In this document: piece after piece, positions 25,960-37,195 of the stretch
How the letters are laid out: each line of letters opens with the position of its first letter
How positions within the stretch are numbered: the stretch's first letter is position 1
Assembly (NCBI RefSeq): GCF_021202945.1
Contig: NZ_JAJOYR010000004.1
Location: 1-50,025 of the forward strand
Direction: 5' to 3'
From: Stenotrophomonas sp. SY1
GTDB taxonomy: Bacteria > Pseudomonadota > Gammaproteobacteria > Xanthomonadales > Xanthomonadaceae
DNA length: 50,025 bases
Notes under the pieces: model-generated
Database searches by the model: none
The model's input: only the letters and a program-made list of their open reading frames with translations
What the model was told of the DNA's origin: nothing
Made by a program: the position numbers and the translations under genes

Positions 25960-26090
25960 CACCTTCTCCCGGTGGGAGAAGGTGCCCCGATAGGGGCGGA
26001 TGAGGGTCGGAGCGCAGGTAATCATCATGATTGCATCGCCTTTGAACCCTCTCCCCAACCCCTCTCCCGACGGGAGAGGGGCTCCACCAT
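25960..26090. repeat. C-rich palindromic intergenic repeat
   Basis: Two hairpins, TTCTCCCGGTGGGAGAA at the left and CTCTCCCGACGGGAGAG at the right, flank a spacer; the segment fills the pyrG-kdsA gap. Similar C-rich palindromes occur near 16200, 16365 and 21710, so it belongs to a dispersed family. Confidence 0.6.
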
Positions 26091-26104
26091 CACGAGGTGA
26101 TTGA

Positions 26105-26937
26105 ATGAAGCTCTGTGGATTTGAAGTGGGTCTGGACCAGCCGCTGTTCCTGATCGCCGGTCCGTGCGTGATCGAGTCGATGCAGCTGCAGCTCGATACT
26201 GCCGGCAAGCTCAAGGAAATCACCCAGAAGCTGGGGATGAACTTCATCTTCAAGTCCAGCTTCGACAAGGCCAACCGCACCTCCGGCACCAGCTTCCGTG
26301 GCCCTGGTCTGGAAGAGGGCCTGAAGGTGCTGGCCGAAGTGAAGAAGCAGATCGGCGTGCCGGTGCTGACCGACGTGCATGAGTACACCCCGATGGACGA
26401 AGTGGCCTCGGTGGTGGACGTGCTGCAGACTCCTGCGTTCCTGGTGCGGCAGACCGATTTCATCAAGAAGGTCTGCTCGGCCGGTCGTCCGGTCAACATC
26501 AAGAAGGGCCAGTTCCTGTCGCCGTGGGACATGAAGCCGGTTGTCGAGAAGGCCAAGTCCACCGGCAACAACGACATCATGGTCTGCGAGCGTGGCGCCA
26601 GCTTCGGCTACAACAACCTGGTCAGCGATATGCGCTCGCTGGCGGTGATGCGCGACACGCAGTGCCCGGTGGTATTCGACGCCACCCACTCGGTGCAGTT
26701 GCCGGGCGGGCAGGGCAGCAGCTCCGGCGGCCAGCGCGAGTTCGTGCCGGTGTTGGCACGTGCGGCGGTTGCGGTTGGCGTGGCCGGCCTGTTCGCCGAG
26801 ACCCATCCTGATCCGTCCAAGGCGCTGTCCGACGGCCCCAACGCATGGCCGCTGGACAAGATGGAGGCCTTGCTGGAAACCCTGCTGGCGCTGGATTCGA
26901 TCACCAAGAAGAACGGTTTCCTCGAGAGCACTGTTTG

Positions 26938-26938
<1 letters not shown>
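26105..26938 (+). CDS. kdsA: 2-dehydro-3-deoxyphosphooctonate aldolase (KDO-8-P synthase)
   Basis: A 277-residue TIM-barrel enzyme joining arabinose 5-phosphate and phosphoenolpyruvate to make KDO-8-phosphate for lipopolysaccharide. Landmarks: [10 protein letters not shown] (15-24), [12 protein letters not shown] (50-61), [40 protein letters not shown] loop and AETHPDP. Preceded by GAGGTGATTGA. Its stop shares a base with the next start (TGATG). Confidence 0.96.
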
Positions 26939-28748
<1,810 letters not shown>

Positions 28749-28753
28749 CGCCG

Positions 28754-29119
28754 ATGCGCAACTGGCGCTGGCTGCTGCTGGTGCTCGCGGTACTGTTGGC
28801 CTTGCTGCAGTACCGCTTCTGGTTTGGCCCGGGCAATTCGGGCGAGGTGATGATGCTCGAAGCCCAGGTCGCCAACCAGAAGCGGGACAATGACGGCCTG
28901 CAGCAGCGCAATGACGCACTCGCTGCCGAGGTCAAGGATCTCAAGGAAGGCGAGGCGGCCATCGAGGAGCGCGCACGCAGCGAGCTGGGCATGATCAAGC
29001 CCGGCGAGAAGTTCTACCGCGTGGTCGAAGATGCACCGGTGTCCGCGTCGCGTGCGCCGGCAGCAGTTGCCATGCCGGCCGCACAGGGCGACCAGGCCCA
29101 TCTGGAGACAGTGCCGTGA
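28754..29119 (+). CDS. ftsB: cell division protein FtsB
   Basis: A 121-residue bitopic protein: short cytoplasmic start, a membrane helix ([20 protein letters not shown], about 3-22), then a periplasmic coiled coil ([20 protein letters not shown], about 34-75) and the conserved [16 protein letters not shown] segment (about 71-86). FtsB joins FtsL and FtsQ at the division site. The order eno-ftsB-ispD is typical. The C-terminal 30 residues are longer than in E. coli FtsB. The stop overlaps the ispD GTG. Confidence 0.93.
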   Translation: MRNWRWLLLVLAVLLALLQYRFWFGPGNSGEVMMLEAQVANQKRDNDGLQQRNDALAAEVKDLKEGEAAIEERARSELGMIKPGEKFYRVVEDAPVSASRAPAAVAMPAAQGDQAHLETVP

Positions 29120-29814
29120 TCACACAGGTTTGGGCGGTGGTTCCCGCCGCCGGCCGTGGTGCCCGCTTCGGCGGGCCGGTGCCCAAGCAGTATCTGCTGG
29201 CCGATGGCGAGCCGCTGCTGGCGCACACATTGCAGGCATTGCTGTCGCACGCCGGTGTTGCCGGGGTGATGGTGGCCATTGCCGAAAATGATGCCGACTG
29301 GCCGGGTTGGGCTTCGTTCGCCGACAAGCCGGTGCTGACCTGCGTTGGTGGTGACACCCGTGCCGCGTCCGTGCTGGCCGGGCTGCAGGCGCTGCCGGAC
29401 AGCGTTCGCGCCGACGATTTCGTGCTGGTGCACGACGCGGCCCGTCCGAACCTGGATGCGACCGACCTGAGCCGCTTGCTGGAAGTGGGGCGTGCCGACC
29501 CGGTTGGCGCGATTCTCGCTGCGCCGGTGCGCGACACGCTCAAGCGTGCCGGCGACGACGGCGGCATCGACCGTACCGAGCCGCGTGAGCGCCTGTGGCG
29601 TGCGTTGACACCGCAGCTGTTCCGTCGTCATCAGCTGACCCGTGCCCTGCTCGATGCTGCCAATGTCGGTGTTGATGTCACCGACGAGGCGATGGCCATG
29701 GAGCGCCAAGGCGTGCGTCCGTTGCTGGTGGAGGGGGCCGAGAGCAACTTCAAGGTCACCACGCCGGCCGATCTGGCCCGTTTCGAATTCGAGCTGTCGC
29801 GACGCGGCGGCTGA
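29116..29814 (+). CDS. ispD: 2-C-methyl-D-erythritol 4-phosphate cytidylyltransferase
   Basis: A 232-residue nucleotidyltransferase of the MEP isoprenoid pathway. Start GTG (GTGATC, overlapping the ftsB stop). Motifs: [20 protein letters not shown] (5-24), HDAARPNLD around 110 and the late [18 protein letters not shown]. ispF follows after about 50 bases, and acts two steps later in the same pathway. Confidence 0.95.
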   Translation: MITQVWAVVPAAGRGARFGGPVPKQYLLADGEPLLAHTLQALLSHAGVAGVMVAIAENDADWPGWASFADKPVLTCVGGDTRAASVLAGLQALPDSVRADDFVLVHDAARPNLDATDLSRLLEVGRADPVGAILAAPVRDTLKRAGDDGGIDRTEPRERLWRALTPQLFRRHQLTRALLDAANVGVDVTDEAMAMERQGVRPLLVEGAESNFKVTTPADLARFEFELSRRGG

Positions 29815-29864
29815 TCTCCTGCTGGCGCCAAGCCGCCGGCTCTGCCAAGAAGTACGTGACTGAC

Positions 29865-30365
29865 ATGAATTCTTCCGCTCCATTCCCGCCCATCCGCATC
29901 GGCCAGGGCTACGACGTGCATGCCTTTGGTGAGGGTGACCACATCATGCTTGGCGGCGTGCGCGTGGTGCACCGTTGTGGCGTGCTGGCGCACAGTGATG
30001 GTGATGTTGTCCTTCATGCGCTGTGCGATGCGATGTTGGGCGCGTTGGCGCTGGGCGACATCGGCGTGCACTTCCCGCCATCGGATGATCGCTGGAAGGG
30101 CGCGGACAGCAGTCGTTTCGTCAGTCATTGCAATGACCTGCTGCGCGAGCGCGGCTGGCAGGTCGGCAACGCCGACATCACCGTGATCTGCGAACGACCC
30201 AAGGTCGGGCCGCATGCGCTGGTCATGCGCGAGACGGTGTCGCAGTTGCTGGGCATCGATCTGGACCGGGTGAGCATCAAGGCCACCACCAGCGAAAAAC
30301 TTGGCTTCACCGGGCGCGAAGAAGGTATCGCCGCGCAGGCCGTCGTGCTGCTGGTGGCGCTGTGA
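29865..30365 (+). CDS. ispF: 2-C-methyl-D-erythritol 2,4-cyclodiphosphate synthase
   Basis: A 166-residue trimeric enzyme of the MEP pathway. [20 protein letters not shown] near 10-29 carries the zinc ligands Asp and His; [20 protein letters not shown] (about 44-63) and the C-terminal [19 protein letters not shown] are signatures. A GTG at 29856 would add three residues. The stop overlaps the truD GTG (GTGA). Confidence 0.95.
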   Translation: MNSSAPFPPIRIGQGYDVHAFGEGDHIMLGGVRVVHRCGVLAHSDGDVVLHALCDAMLGALALGDIGVHFPPSDDRWKGADSSRFVSHCNDLLRERGWQVGNADITVICERPKVGPHALVMRETVSQLLGIDLDRVSIKATTSEKLGFTGREEGIAAQAVVLLVAL

Positions 30366-31411
30366 ACGCGCTGCCGTTGGCGTTCGGCGCGCCGTTGCTG
30401 AGCGCAGCGATGCGTAGCGTGCCGGAAGATTTCCAGGTGGATGAACTCCCCGCATTCGAGGCGACCGGCGAGGGCGAGCACCTGTTGCTGGACGTTCGCA
30501 AGCGTGGCGCCAACACGGTGACCATTGCCAAACGCCTGGCGCAGTGGGCTGGCGTACCGGAAATGGGCGTGAGTTACGCCGGGCAGAAGGATCGCCATGC
30601 GGTGACCACGCAGCGCTTCAGTGTGCATCTGCCCAAGCGGGTGGCGCCGGATCTGGCGCTGCTGGAGTCGGACGAAATGCAGGTGCTGGCTTCGACCTGG
30701 CATAACCGCAAACTGCAGCGTGGCGCGCTGGCGGGCAATCGGTTCAAGCTGGTGCTGCGCGATGTGCAGGGTGACCACGATGCCATCGGCGAGCGCCTGC
30801 AGACGATTGCCGCACGCGGTTTGCCGAACTGGTTCGGCGAGCAGCGCTTCGGTCGCGATGGCGGCAACGTGCCGGCTGCGCTGCAGATGTTCGCCGGACG
30901 CCGTGTGCGCAAGGACCAGCGTTCGATGTTGCTGTCCGCTGCACGTTCGGCCCTGTTCAACCGCGTGCTGGCCGCCCGTGTCGAACAGGGTAGCTGGGAC
31001 ACGCCGCTGGAAGGCGAGGTCTGGATGCTGGACGGCAGCCGTTCGGTGTTCGGCCCGGAGCCGATGACGGATGTGCTGGCCGAGCGTCTGGCGCGTTTCG
31101 ACATTCACCCCAGCGCGCCGTTGTGGGGCGTTGGCGAGCTGCGCTCGACCGGCGCGGCACGTGTCCTGGAAGAGTCGGCTCTGGCTGACGAGCAGGCACT
31201 GGCGCTGCGTGCCGGGCTGGAAGAGGCCGGGCTGAAGCAGGAGCGTCGGTCGCTGCGGTTGCATCCGGCGCTGATGCAGCACCAATGGCTGGGTGATGAC
31301 GTGCTTGAGTTGTCGTTCGCACTGCCGTCTGGCTGCTATGCAACGGCGGTGCTGCACGAGCTGGGCACCGTGAACGACGCCAACCGCATCGAATTGGCCG
31401 CGACGGAGTAA
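30362..31411 (+). CDS. truD: tRNA pseudouridine(13) synthase
   Basis: A 349-residue TruD. Start GTG overlapping the ispF stop. Motif [15 protein letters not shown] contains catalytic D78; [15 protein letters not shown] and the terminal [15 protein letters not shown] segment (here [18 protein letters not shown]) are typical. It isomerises uridine 13 in tRNA-Glu. Followed by a 282-bp gap with an inverted pair of REP palindromes. Confidence 0.94.
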   Translation: MNALPLAFGAPLLSAAMRSVPEDFQVDELPAFEATGEGEHLLLDVRKRGANTVTIAKRLAQWAGVPEMGVSYAGQKDRHAVTTQRFSVHLPKRVAPDLALLESDEMQVLASTWHNRKLQRGALAGNRFKLVLRDVQGDHDAIGERLQTIAARGLPNWFGEQRFGRDGGNVPAALQMFAGRRVRKDQRSMLLSAARSALFNRVLAARVEQGSWDTPLEGEVWMLDGSRSVFGPEPMTDVLAERLARFDIHPSAPLWGVGELRSTGAARVLEESALADEQALALRAGLEEAGLKQERRSLRLHPALMQHQWLGDDVLELSFALPSGCYATAVLHELGTVNDANRIELAATE

Positions 31412-31476
31412 GTCGCCTCGCCCGCATAAGCCGCCGCGCATCAATCCTGGCGCCCCGCGAGATCTCGTCCCCCAAT

Positions 31477-31608
31477 GTAGGAGCGGCGTAAGCCGCGAAG
31501 CCGCGGAGTTCTCGGGCTTGCAAGCAGCATGAGATCACGCATTCTGCGGATTGCCGCTTCTTTTCAGGCGATTGCGTTGCCGGCTTGGCGGCTTACGCCG
31601 CTCCTGCG
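31477..31608. repeat. inverted pair of GTAGGAGCGGC-type REP palindromes
   Basis: GTAGGAGCGGCGTAAGCCGC at 31477-31496 and the reverse arrangement GGCGGCTTACGCCGCTCCTG ending near 31606 face each other across about 85 bases. The same REP occurs singly at 6943-6967. They lie between convergent truD and the Smr gene, a common REP location. Confidence 0.7.
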
Positions 31609-31693
31609 ACAGCCGCGGGTGACACGCTGCCCTGCGGTTCTCGCTGCAACTCCCCGGGCTACCCGGCGACAGCTGGTGTTCGCAAGCACCGCC

Positions 31694-32233
31694 TCAGCGA
31701 TTGGCCAACAGCACCAACACCGCGCCGGTACCGCCCTGGGTAGGTGGCGCGGAATGGAACGCCAGCACGTCGTTGCGCTGGCGCAGCATCCGATCTACCA
31801 GGTTCTTCAATACCGGCGCACCGCCATCAGACTGCAGGCCCTTGCCATGGATGATGCGCACGCAGCCGTGTTCATGTGCGCGCGCTTCCAGCAGGAACTC
31901 GCGCAGCATCATTTCGGCGCGGGCGACGGTGGCGCCATGCAGGTCCAGTTCGTCCTGCACGGAGTACTGGCCGCGCTTCAGCCGTTGGAACATCCGTGCC
32001 GGAAGGTTCTCGCGGCGATAGCTGGCGACATCCCCGGCCTCCAACGGCGTGCTGGAGCGCAGCAGCCGGGCAAACTCGCCAAGAGCCTCGGATTCATCCT
32101 GTTCGGCCATCCGCGCGCGCGGCTTGGGGCGCGGCTTGCCCGTGGCAGGGCTTTCCACCGGGCGCATCGGCTTGACCTCGCCAATGGCCGAGCGGAACAG
32201 GGCGGCGTCATCTTCGTCTTCGGGGTACGACAT
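31694..32233 (-). CDS. Smr-domain protein (YdaL/SmrB-like, 179 aa)
   Basis: The protein begins MSYPEDEDDAALFRSAIG, has a basic Pro-rich region (30-45) and a C-terminal Smr domain (about 95-179): LDLHGATVARAEMMLREFL, CVRIIHGKGLQS and a closing GTGAVLVLLANR. Smr proteins of this type are nucleases; SmrB cleaves mRNA at collided ribosomes in E. coli. Whether this is the SmrA- or SmrB-like paralogue cannot be told by eye. The ATG at 32233 is chosen over an upstream one at 32311 on protein quality. Confidence 0.87.
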   Translation of the reverse strand: MSYPEDEDDAALFRSAIGEVKPMRPVESPATGKPRPKPRARMAEQDESEALGEFARLLRSSTPLEAGDVASYRRENLPARMFQRLKRGQYSVQDELDLHGATVARAEMMLREFLLEARAHEHGCVRIIHGKGLQSDGGAPVLKNLVDRMLRQRNDVLAFHSAPPTQGGTGAVLVLLANR

Positions 32234-32411
32234 GCGCACAGCGTAACGTGCGCCAGATCGCAGGCAAGCCCCGCAAGGGGGGGGAAGTGCCTCGGCGCAT
32301 TCCGGTATCATGCCCCTTCAGGTCGGGGCCCGGTAACGTACAGCCGGTCTTCCCGGCAGTTGCGGTGACGCAGTGGGGCACCGCGTTTTGATCCAGTGAT
32401 TCAGGCCTTTA

Positions 32412-33191
32412 ATGCGCGTACTTGTATCAAACGATGATGGTGTGGACGCCCCCGGCATCAAAATGCTGGCCGAGGAGCTTCGCAGCGCCGGACATGAAGT
32501 CACCGTGGTGGCGCCGGACCGCGACCGCTCCGGCGCTTCCAACTCGCTCACGCTCGACCAGCCGGTGCGTCTGCGCCGCATCGACCACTACACCTGTTCA
32601 GTGGCCGGCACGCCCACCGACTGCGTGCACCTGGCGTTGACAGGCATGCTTGAATACGAACCGGACATCGTCGTCTCGGGCATCAACAACGCCGCCAATC
32701 TGGGCGATGACGTGATCTATTCGGGCACGGTATCCGCAGCGATGGAAGGGCGCTTCCTCGGCCTGCCATCTGTGGCGGTGTCGCTGGTCACCCACAAGCA
32801 CGAAGCCAGGCACTTCCGCAGTGCGGCGCGTGCGGCGGTCGAGATCGTGGCGCGGCTGATTGCCGATCCGCTACCGGCCGACACCATCCTCAACGTCAAC
32901 GTGCCGGACCTGGCCTGGGAAGACATCCGGGGGTTCGAGGTCACCCGGCTGGGCAACCGCCACCGTGCCGAAGCCTGCATTCCCGCCACCGACCCGCGTG
33001 GCAACACCGTGTACTGGATCGGCCCGGCCGGCAGCGAGCAGGACGCCGGCCCCGGTACCGATTTCCACGCCGTGCGTACCGGCCATATTTCCATTACGCC
33101 GATCCAGGTTGACCTGACCCGCTACGAAGCGCTGGAAAAGGTCGCCGGCTGGGTCGGCGGGCTCACCGCCTCGCTGGGGAAGGTCGAATGA
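32412..33191 (+). CDS. surE: 5'/3'-nucleotidase SurE
   Basis: A 259-residue metal-dependent nucleotidase. [19 protein letters not shown] carries the DD metal ligands (8-9); [49 protein letters not shown] are the family blocks. First gene of a tight rightward operon: its stop overlaps the pcm start (ATGA). The same stationary-phase gene order is seen in many gammaproteobacteria. Confidence 0.96.
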   Translation: MRVLVSNDDGVDAPGIKMLAEELRSAGHEVTVVAPDRDRSGASNSLTLDQPVRLRRIDHYTCSVAGTPTDCVHLALTGMLEYEPDIVVSGINNAANLGDDVIYSGTVSAAMEGRFLGLPSVAVSLVTHKHEARHFRSAARAAVEIVARLIADPLPADTILNVNVPDLAWEDIRGFEVTRLGNRHRAEACIPATDPRGNTVYWIGPAGSEQDAGPGTDFHAVRTGHISITPIQVDLTRYEALEKVAGWVGGLTASLGKVE

Positions 33192-33865
33192 CGCCGCGCC
33201 TGCGCCTGCAACCCGAAGCAGTCGGCATCGGCATGACATCACAGCGGGTGCGTGACCGGCTGGTCGATCGCCTGCGTGAAGCGGGCATCGCCAGCGAGCC
33301 AGTACTCAACGCGGTGCGTGTGGTGCCGCGACATCTGTTCATCGATGAAGCGCTGGCCTCGCGTGCCTACGAAGACACCGCGCTGCCGATCGGCCATGGT
33401 CAGACCATCTCCCAGCCGTGGGTGGTGGCGCGCATGACCGAAGTGGTGCTGGCGGTGGAGCCGAAGACCGTTCTGGAAGTGGGTACCGGCTCCGGTTACC
33501 AGGCTGCCATCCTGGCCGCGCTCGGCCTGGAAGTGTTCACTGTCGAACGCATCGGTGACCTGCTGCGGCAGGCGCGCAAGCGTTTCCGCCACTTGGGGAT
33601 GAACATCCGCAGCAAGCATGACGACGGCCGTATCGGCTGGCCCGAACATGGCCCCTACGACGCAATCGTGGTCACCGCCGCCGCTCCAGCGCTGGTGGAT
33701 GCGCTGATCGAGCAGCTTGCCGTTGGCGGGCGCCTGGTGGCCCCCGTGGGTGGCGCCGGCGGACAGGTGCTGTTGCAACTCACCCGGCAGGCAGATGGCA
33801 CCATTGCCCAGGAAGAGCTGGCGCCGGTGAGCTTCGTGCCCCTGCTGTCGGGCATGTTGGACTGA
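33188..33865 (+). CDS. pcm: protein-L-isoaspartate O-methyltransferase
   Basis: A 225-residue SAM-dependent enzyme that starts repair of isoaspartyl damage. Family blocks: [56 protein letters not shown] (SAM loop), and a conserved [15 protein letters not shown] near the end. An inner ATG at 33233 ([10 protein letters not shown]) could also be used. yqaA-like gene follows after 19 bases. Confidence 0.95.
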   Translation: MTPRLRLQPEAVGIGMTSQRVRDRLVDRLREAGIASEPVLNAVRVVPRHLFIDEALASRAYEDTALPIGHGQTISQPWVVARMTEVVLAVEPKTVLEVGTGSGYQAAILAALGLEVFTVERIGDLLRQARKRFRHLGMNIRSKHDDGRIGWPEHGPYDAIVVTAAAPALVDALIEQLAVGGRLVAPVGGAGGQVLLQLTRQADGTIAQEELAPVSFVPLLSGMLD

Positions 33866-33884
33866 ATCAGAATCAAGGAACGTA

Positions 33885-34499
33885 ATGAAGATCTTCGGGC
33901 CGTTGTACGACCGCGCCATGCGCTGGGCCAGCCATGAGCGCGCGCCCACCTATCTCACCGTCCTGAGTTTCATCGAGGCCATCATTTTCCCGGTGATGCC
34001 GGAAGTGATGCTGATGCCGATGTGCGTTGCACAGCCGCGCAAAGGTTGGTACTTCGCCACGTTGAGCCTGGCCGGCTCGATGGTGGGGGCGGTGGTGGGT
34101 TACGCGCTCGGCCACTTCGCTTTCGAGGCCTTGAAGCCGGTATTTGAAATGGTGGGAATGCTGCCGGCGATCGAGGCGGGCATTGCCACGCTGCAGCAGA
34201 AGATGGCCGAGTCCCCCTGGGCGGTGTTCACTTTCCTGGTGCTGGGCGGCTTCATGCCCATCCCGATGAAGGTTTTCACCTGGGCCTCGGGTATTGTCGG
34301 CGTGCCGATGCCGCAGTATCTGTTGAGCATGCTGGTCGGGCGCGGCAAGCGCGTGTACGTATTGGCCGCGGTGATCCGCTTTGGTGGCGCACGCGCGGCC
34401 GAAGCGTTGCGCCGCTGGATTGAACCGCTGGGCTGGATCGCAACCGTACTGGTGGCGGGCCTGGTGGGTTGGCTGGTCTGGAGGGCGAAATTCGCATGA
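33885..34499 (+). CDS. YqaA/DedA-like membrane protein (VTT domain, 204 aa)
   Basis: A polytopic protein with the small VTT-like pattern: YLTVLSFIEAIIFPVMPEVM near 24-43, GSMVGAVVGYALGHFAFEAL near 64-83, and MKVFTWASGIVGVPMPQYLL, with a last membrane segment near the C-terminus. YqaA proteins are DedA relatives with possible lipid-scrambling or transport roles. In Xanthomonadaceae this gene commonly sits between pcm and nlpD, as here. The stop overlaps the nlpD ATG. Confidence 0.88.
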   Translation: MKIFGPLYDRAMRWASHERAPTYLTVLSFIEAIIFPVMPEVMLMPMCVAQPRKGWYFATLSLAGSMVGAVVGYALGHFAFEALKPVFEMVGMLPAIEAGIATLQQKMAESPWAVFTFLVLGGFMPIPMKVFTWASGIVGVPMPQYLLSMLVGRGKRVYVLAAVIRFGGARAAEALRRWIEPLGWIATVLVAGLVGWLVWRAKFA

Positions 34500-35260
34500 A
34501 TGCAAACATGCTGGAAAAAGGACTCCGCTATGCGGCGGTGATGCTGGTAGTGGCGGCGCTGGCCGGTTGCGGTACCGCAACGGTGGTGAAGCCCTCAGGC
34601 GGCTCCGGTTCGTCGAGCACGCCGCGGACATCAGTTGCCAAGCCGGGGCAGACCGCCGTGGTGCGCCGCGGGGACACCTTGTTCGGTCTGGCCCGGACCC
34701 ACAACATCACTCCGCGTGACCTCGCGGCCTGGAATGGCTTGTCCGAACCCTACACGATCTATCCGGGGCAGAGCCTGCGCCTGTATCCCGGCGGCAGCAC
34801 CGCAACCACAACCCGTCCGGCAACCGGTGGCACCACCGCTGCAAGGCCGACTCCCGCGCCGGCCCCGACGGCAACGCCGGTCAACAGCGGCATCAACTGG
34901 CGTTGGCCGGCAGACGGTGCATTGGTCGGCCGCTTTGTCGCTGGCGAAACCACCAAGCAGGGCGTGGACATTGCCGGCAGCAGCGGTCAGGCCGTGCGCG
35001 CAGCGGGCCCTGGCGTGGTGGTGTACTCCGGCGCAGGCCTGGTGGGTTACGGCGAGCTGATCATCATCAAGCACAACGACCAGTGGCTCTCGGCTTATGG
35101 TCACAACCGCAAGCGTCTGGTCAATGAAGGACAGAGCGTGAAGGCCGGGGACCAGATCGCCGAGATGGGCCGCACTGGCACTTCGCGCGACATGCTGCAC
35201 TTCGAGATCCGCTACAACGGCAAGCCGGTCGACCCGCTGATCTACCTGCCGAGGAAGTAA
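34496..35260 (+). CDS. nlpD: LysM/M23-domain lipoprotein NlpD
   Basis: A 254-residue outer-membrane lipoprotein (lipobox LAGC, C25) with a LysM peptidoglycan-binding domain (about 54-98, VVRRGDTLFGLARTHNITPR), a Thr/Pro/Ala linker and a LytM/M23-like domain (about 135-250). The first metal-binding His of active LytM enzymes is replaced (QGVDIAG), as in NlpD/EnvC proteins that activate amidases rather than cut. The ATG overlaps the preceding stop. No rpoS follows. Confidence 0.92.
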   Translation: MNANMLEKGLRYAAVMLVVAALAGCGTATVVKPSGGSGSSSTPRTSVAKPGQTAVVRRGDTLFGLARTHNITPRDLAAWNGLSEPYTIYPGQSLRLYPGGSTATTTRPATGGTTAARPTPAPAPTATPVNSGINWRWPADGALVGRFVAGETTKQGVDIAGSSGQAVRAAGPGVVVYSGAGLVGYGELIIIKHNDQWLSAYGHNRKRLVNEGQSVKAGDQIAEMGRTGTSRDMLHFEIRYNGKPVDPLIYLPRK

Positions 35261-35263
35261 CGC

Positions 35264-35285
35264 CCTGCGTTGATAGGAACGCAGG
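35264..35285 (+). terminator. hairpin after nlpD
   Basis: An 8-bp perfect stem CCTGCGTT/AACGCAGG with loop GATAGG lies directly after the nlpD stop. There is no T-tract, so it may only partly terminate. Confidence 0.4.
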
Positions 35286-35397
35286 CTGCTTCACGCGCTC
35301 CCTTGATGGGGGTCGGGGCAGGCTGAACTGGGTGATGGCAGTTCGGGCTGTTACGCGGCGTTTCGATTCGCCCGTGCTGACTCGAAAGGAGGTTTCG

Positions 35398-35631
35398 ATG
35401 CGCAGGTCGAGCTATTGGTTTCCAGCCAAGGCACATGGACTGGGATGGGGCCTGCCCATCGCCTGGCAGGGTTGGCTGGTTTATGCGATTGCCGCCGCAT
35501 TGCTGGTGGCTGGCTTTTTCATCTTTCCGCCCGGTATCGGTTCCTTGCGCTTTCTGGCCTACAACTGGGGCGTGATCTTGCTGTTGGTGCTGGTGTGTTG
35601 GCTCAAAGGTGAGCCGATAAGGCTGCGTTAG
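35398..35631 (+). CDS. small hypothetical membrane protein (77 aa)
   Basis: The ATG is preceded by AAAGGAGGTTTCG, one of the strongest ribosome-binding sites in the window, which fixes the start. The protein (MRRSSYWFPAKAHGLGWGLP) has two hydrophobic segments (about 25-45 and 48-67) and a basic end. It resembles small two-helix membrane proteins annotated as hypothetical in related genomes. A terminator follows. Role unknown. Confidence 0.72.
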   Translation: MRRSSYWFPAKAHGLGWGLPIAWQGWLVYAIAAALLVAGFFIFPPGIGSLRFLAYNWGVILLLVLVCWLKGEPIRLR

Positions 35632-35686
35632 TTCCTTCCTCCCGGTTCGGCGAGGGGGGCGCATGATCTGATTCCCTTTGCCCACG

Positions 35687-35717
35687 AAAAAAGCCCGGTG
35701 TTGATACCGGGCTTTTT
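35687..35717. terminator. bidirectional rho-independent terminator
   Basis: AAAAAGCCCGGT/ACCGGGCTTTTT perfect stem with loop GTTGAT between convergent genes. Confidence 0.88.
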
Positions 35718-35747
35718 CATGCCTTTCACGATGGTCGTTTCAGGCTG

Positions 35748-36128
35748 TCAGCGGACGTCTTCAAGTATGAATGCGGCCACGACCTTGCGGTTCTCGCCGG
35801 CGAGTACGTTGAAAGTACGGGCCGCCGAGGCGTTGTTCATCACTTCGATGCCGATGCCTTGAGTCAGGCAGGCCGCCATTACTGCCGCCGAGGGGAATAC
35901 CTGCTTCTCGCCGGTGCCCAGGATCACAACCGCCGGGTTCTGTTCCAGCGCTGGGGCCAGGTGCTCAATCGTAAGCTCGCTGATGGCGTTCACCGGCCAG
36001 TCGAGCACCAGTTTGTCCGGTGCCAGCACGAAGCTGCGGGTCAGGACCTGGTCGTTCACCTTGGCCTGGTGGCCATCGGCCGAACGCAGGGAATAGCTGT
36101 AATCAGGGAGTTCTCGGCTCAACAGCAT
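35748..36128 (-). CDS. Mth938-like (DUF498) domain protein (126 aa)
   Basis: A single small domain with the family pattern: DLPDYSYSLRSADG-like start, VLAPDKLVLDWPVNAISELT, PAVVILGTGEKQVFP and QGIGIEVMNNASAARTFNVL. The human relative NDUFAF3 assists complex I assembly; bacterial function is unknown. Seventeen bases downstream of yhbY on the same strand, likely co-transcribed. Confidence 0.85.
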   Translation of the reverse strand: MLLSRELPDYSYSLRSADGHQAKVNDQVLTRSFVLAPDKLVLDWPVNAISELTIEHLAPALEQNPAVVILGTGEKQVFPSAAVMAACLTQGIGIEVMNNASAARTFNVLAGENRKVVAAFILEDVR

Positions 36129-36144
36129 GGCGGTTTCTCGGCAA

Positions 36145-36450
36145 TCAGCCGCGGGGCAGCACGATCTGGCGCTTTTCCTTGGCCGGGCGGTAAAGCACGG
36201 CGACGTGGCCGATGCGCTGGATCAATACGCCGCCGCTGGCTTCAGTCAGTTCGCTGACAATGGCATCACGCGCCTCCCGGTCTTCGGCGGCAATCTTCAC
36301 CTTGACCAGTTCGTGGCGCTCCAGCACCTCGTCCAGTTCGGCCAGGAAGGCCGGGGTGACTCCCTTGCCGCCGATCTGGAGCAGTGCTTTCAGATCGTGC
36401 GCGACGCCGCGCAGGAAACGGTTCTGGGAAGGGGTCAGGACGATGGACAT
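36145..36450 (-). CDS. yhbY: YhbY/CRM-domain RNA-binding ribosome assembly factor
   Basis: A 101-residue protein forming one CRM (CRS1-YhbY) domain: LTPSQNRFLRGVAHDLKALL, LQIGGKGVTPAFLAELDEVL, HELVKVKIAAEDREARD and GGVLIQRIGHVAVLYRPAKE. It binds 23S rRNA precursors in large-subunit assembly. It is divergent from rlmE, another 23S rRNA factor, as in E. coli. Confidence 0.93.
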   Translation of the reverse strand: MSIVLTPSQNRFLRGVAHDLKALLQIGGKGVTPAFLAELDEVLERHELVKVKIAAEDREARDAIVSELTEASGGVLIQRIGHVAVLYRPAKEKRQIVLPRG

Positions 36451-36514
36451 GCAGGATTACGGGTAACCAAGGGGGTTCAGGGTATCATGACCACCCCTGT
36501 GAGCCCCATTGTCG

Positions 36515-37147
36515 ATGCCCTCCCATAGCAAGAGCAGCCAGCGCTGGCTGAAAGAACACTTCTCCGATCCTTTTGTGAAAAAGGCAAAAAAGGAGGGCAT
36601 GCGCTCGCGCGCGGCCTACAAGCTGGAGGAGCTGCTGGAGCGTGACCGGCTGCTGAAGCCGAACATGGTCGTGGTCGATCTGGGCGCCGCGCCAGGAGGC
36701 TGGTCGCAACAGGTGCGGAGACAGATGGGCGACACCGGTCGTGTGCTCGCCCTGGACATCCTGGAGATGCCGCCGCTGGCCGGCGTGGAGTTCCTTCACG
36801 GAGACTTCAGGGAAGAGGCCGTCCTATCAGCATTCGAAGCCATGTTGGGGAATCAGCCGGTGGACCTTGTGCTGTCGGATATGGCCCCCAATAAGAGTGG
36901 AATGGATGCGGTCGACCAGCCGCGGATGATGCACCTGGCGGAGTTGGCGATGGATTTCGCCGACAACCATCTCAAGCCGGGTGGGGCGTTCCTGATCAAG
37001 CTGTTCCAGGGCGTCGGCTTTGATGACTACGTGCGTGAAATGCGCCGTCGTTATGACAAGGTTTCGATCCGCAAGCCGGAGGCCTCGCGCAAGCGGTCGC
37101 CGGAGGTTTATGCCCTGGGGCACAGCAAACGCAAGCAGATCAAGTAA
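36515..37147 (+). CDS. rlmE: 23S rRNA (uridine(2552)-2'-O)-methyltransferase
   Basis: A 210-residue FtsJ/RrmJ. SAM-binding VVVDLGAAPGGWSQQVR (about 50-66), LALDILEMPPL, and the KDKE tetrad with LVLSDMAPNKSG and FLIKLFQGVGFDDY. It methylates U2552 in the A-loop of 23S rRNA. The ATG at 36515 is chosen; a TTG two codons upstream is less likely. The order rlmE-ftsH is conserved with E. coli. Confidence 0.95.
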   Translation: MPSHSKSSQRWLKEHFSDPFVKKAKKEGMRSRAAYKLEELLERDRLLKPNMVVVDLGAAPGGWSQQVRRQMGDTGRVLALDILEMPPLAGVEFLHGDFREEAVLSAFEAMLGNQPVDLVLSDMAPNKSGMDAVDQPRMMHLAELAMDFADNHLKPGGAFLIKLFQGVGFDDYVREMRRRYDKVSIRKPEASRKRSPEVYALGHSKRKQIK

Positions 37148-37195
37148 TCTCAACCGTATTACGCGTCATGGATTAGAAGAGGAACACCGGAGCCG

